Shown here: piece by piece, positions 63,545 to 64,000 of the stretch | Numbering within the stretch: the stretch's first letter is position 1 | Layout: each line of letters begins with the position of its first letter | Assembly (NCBI GenBank): GCA_032433765.1 | Contig: JAVIAB010000025.1 | Coordinates: 33,893,282-33,957,281 of the forward strand | Origin: Megaustenia siamemsis | Taxonomy: Eukaryota; Mollusca; Gastropoda; Stylommatophora; Ariophantidae | Length of the DNA: 64,000 bases | Reading direction: 5' to 3' | The notes under the pieces: generated by a model | What the model saw: only the letters and a program-made list of their open reading frames with translations | What the model was told of the DNA's origin: nothing | Databases searched by the model: none | Program-made: the position numbers and the translations under genes

Positions 63545-64000
63545 ATGTTTGTTTACATGGACTATATATGCAAGCTAGCCAACCCATCAGAGACAGAGGA
63601 GATCTACGAGCTTTTATTTGCAGACGATCAGGCACTAATACATGAAACAATAGAAGACCTACAGGAACACTTAAACAAACTCAACATCTCAGGCACAAAA
63701 TTCAACATGAAAATCAACATCAACAAAACAGAAGTCATGAACGTCGCCAAAAATAAACAGAACATCAACATAACTATAGAATGCAGACAACTAAAACAAG
63801 TAGAGGAATTCAAATACCTAGGAAGTGTAGTGACACACGATAATTCTCAAACAGCAGAGATAGCATCAAGATGCAACAAAGCAAATCAAATCATCGGACA
63901 GTTATCACCACTATTGTCCAACAAGGAAATAACTCTGGAGGCAAAACGAGCACTATACAATACAATCTTCATCCCAACGTTGTGCTACCAATGCCATACC
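63545..64000 (+). CDS. LINE D2 reverse transcriptase, open at window end
   Basis: 152 uninterrupted codons from ATG at 63545 to the last base, with an in-frame stop (TAG) four codons upstream of the ATG. Residues: IYELLFADDQALIHETIEDL contains the catalytic FADD box of the RT palm. Then come LNISGTKFNMKINIKTEV-type sequence, the [19 protein letters not shown] thumb block, [20 protein letters not shown] and [10 protein letters not shown]. Shares the frame of the D2 copy at 50487 but has a single NINITIE unit. The upstream RT is missing at the LINE H tail, so it is 5' truncated; the 3' end lies outside the window. The best-preserved RT frame in the window. Confidence 0.8.
   Translation, partial: MFVYMDYICKLANPSETEEIYELLFADDQALIHETIEDLQEHLNKLNISGTKFNMKININKTEVMNVAKNKQNINITIECRQLKQVEEFKYLGSVVTHDNSQTAEIASRCNKANQIIGQLSPLLSNKEITLEAKRALYNTIFIPTLCYQCHT

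Overview
This is a metazoan, intron-bearing, repeat-saturated genomic window. Nothing in it is bacterial, viral or organellar. Two kinds of evidence point to an invertebrate, with a gastropod mollusc as my best guess: tRNA-derived SINEs with pol III boxes, and many 5'-truncated non-LTR retrotransposons ending in short (TGA)n or (GAA)n tails. The mollusc assignment rests on remembered similarity of the RNase H and reverse-transcriptase peptides and is inference, not proof.

The only host-gene sequence I can defend is one exon (4130-4319, +) of a Ras-like GTPase resembling the RGK (Rad/Gem/Kir) group. It has a 3' splice site before it and a GTAAGT donor after it. I recognise no other exon of that gene. 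If it is transcribed through the window, most of what follows is intron or intergenic sequence.

Layout. 1-3400: nested LINE/SINE fragments. 3400-10530: minisatellites of 21, 20, 43, 28, 38 and 26 bp with the exon between the first two. 10.9-13.9 kb: LINE and MITE fragments. 13.95-17.28 kb: a 72-bp array of about 46 units, open on both strands. 17.3-23 kb: LINEs and SINEs. 23.4-28.3 kb: arrays of 24, 35 and 39 bp. 28.4-33.3 kb: LINE fragments and two arrays made from LINE coding sequence (61 and 77 bp). 33.9-35.1 kb: a 21-bp array against an RT pseudogene. 36.7-43 kb: SINEs, a 52-bp array, a foldback MITE and a 29-bp array made of a SINE promoter box. 43.7-48 kb: a SINE with an expanded (ACTTT)n tail, further arrays and an RNase H ORF. 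48-64 kb: microsatellites, SINEs and LINE fragments, ending in an open RT reading frame cut by the window edge. Summing the intervals, tandem arrays cover roughly 24 kb.

Mobile elements, with labels used here. LINE families: A and B (related, TGA tails), C (GAA tail), D1/D2, E (RNase H), G, H, I, J. SINE families: S1 (about 250 bp, at least 11 copies) and S2-S6. Also a dispersed element F, dispersed repeats X and R7, a TA-flanked MITE and a foldback MITE.

Main observation: many of the tandem arrays are not anonymous. Their units can be read off neighbouring transposons: a LINE RT motif, LINE C-termini, the SINE A-box head, a SINE tail and an edge of element F. The window looks like a record of transposon copies being converted in place into satellites. 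Two LINE copies also keep both ends while lacking almost all coding sequence, a SINE-like deletion-derivative architecture.
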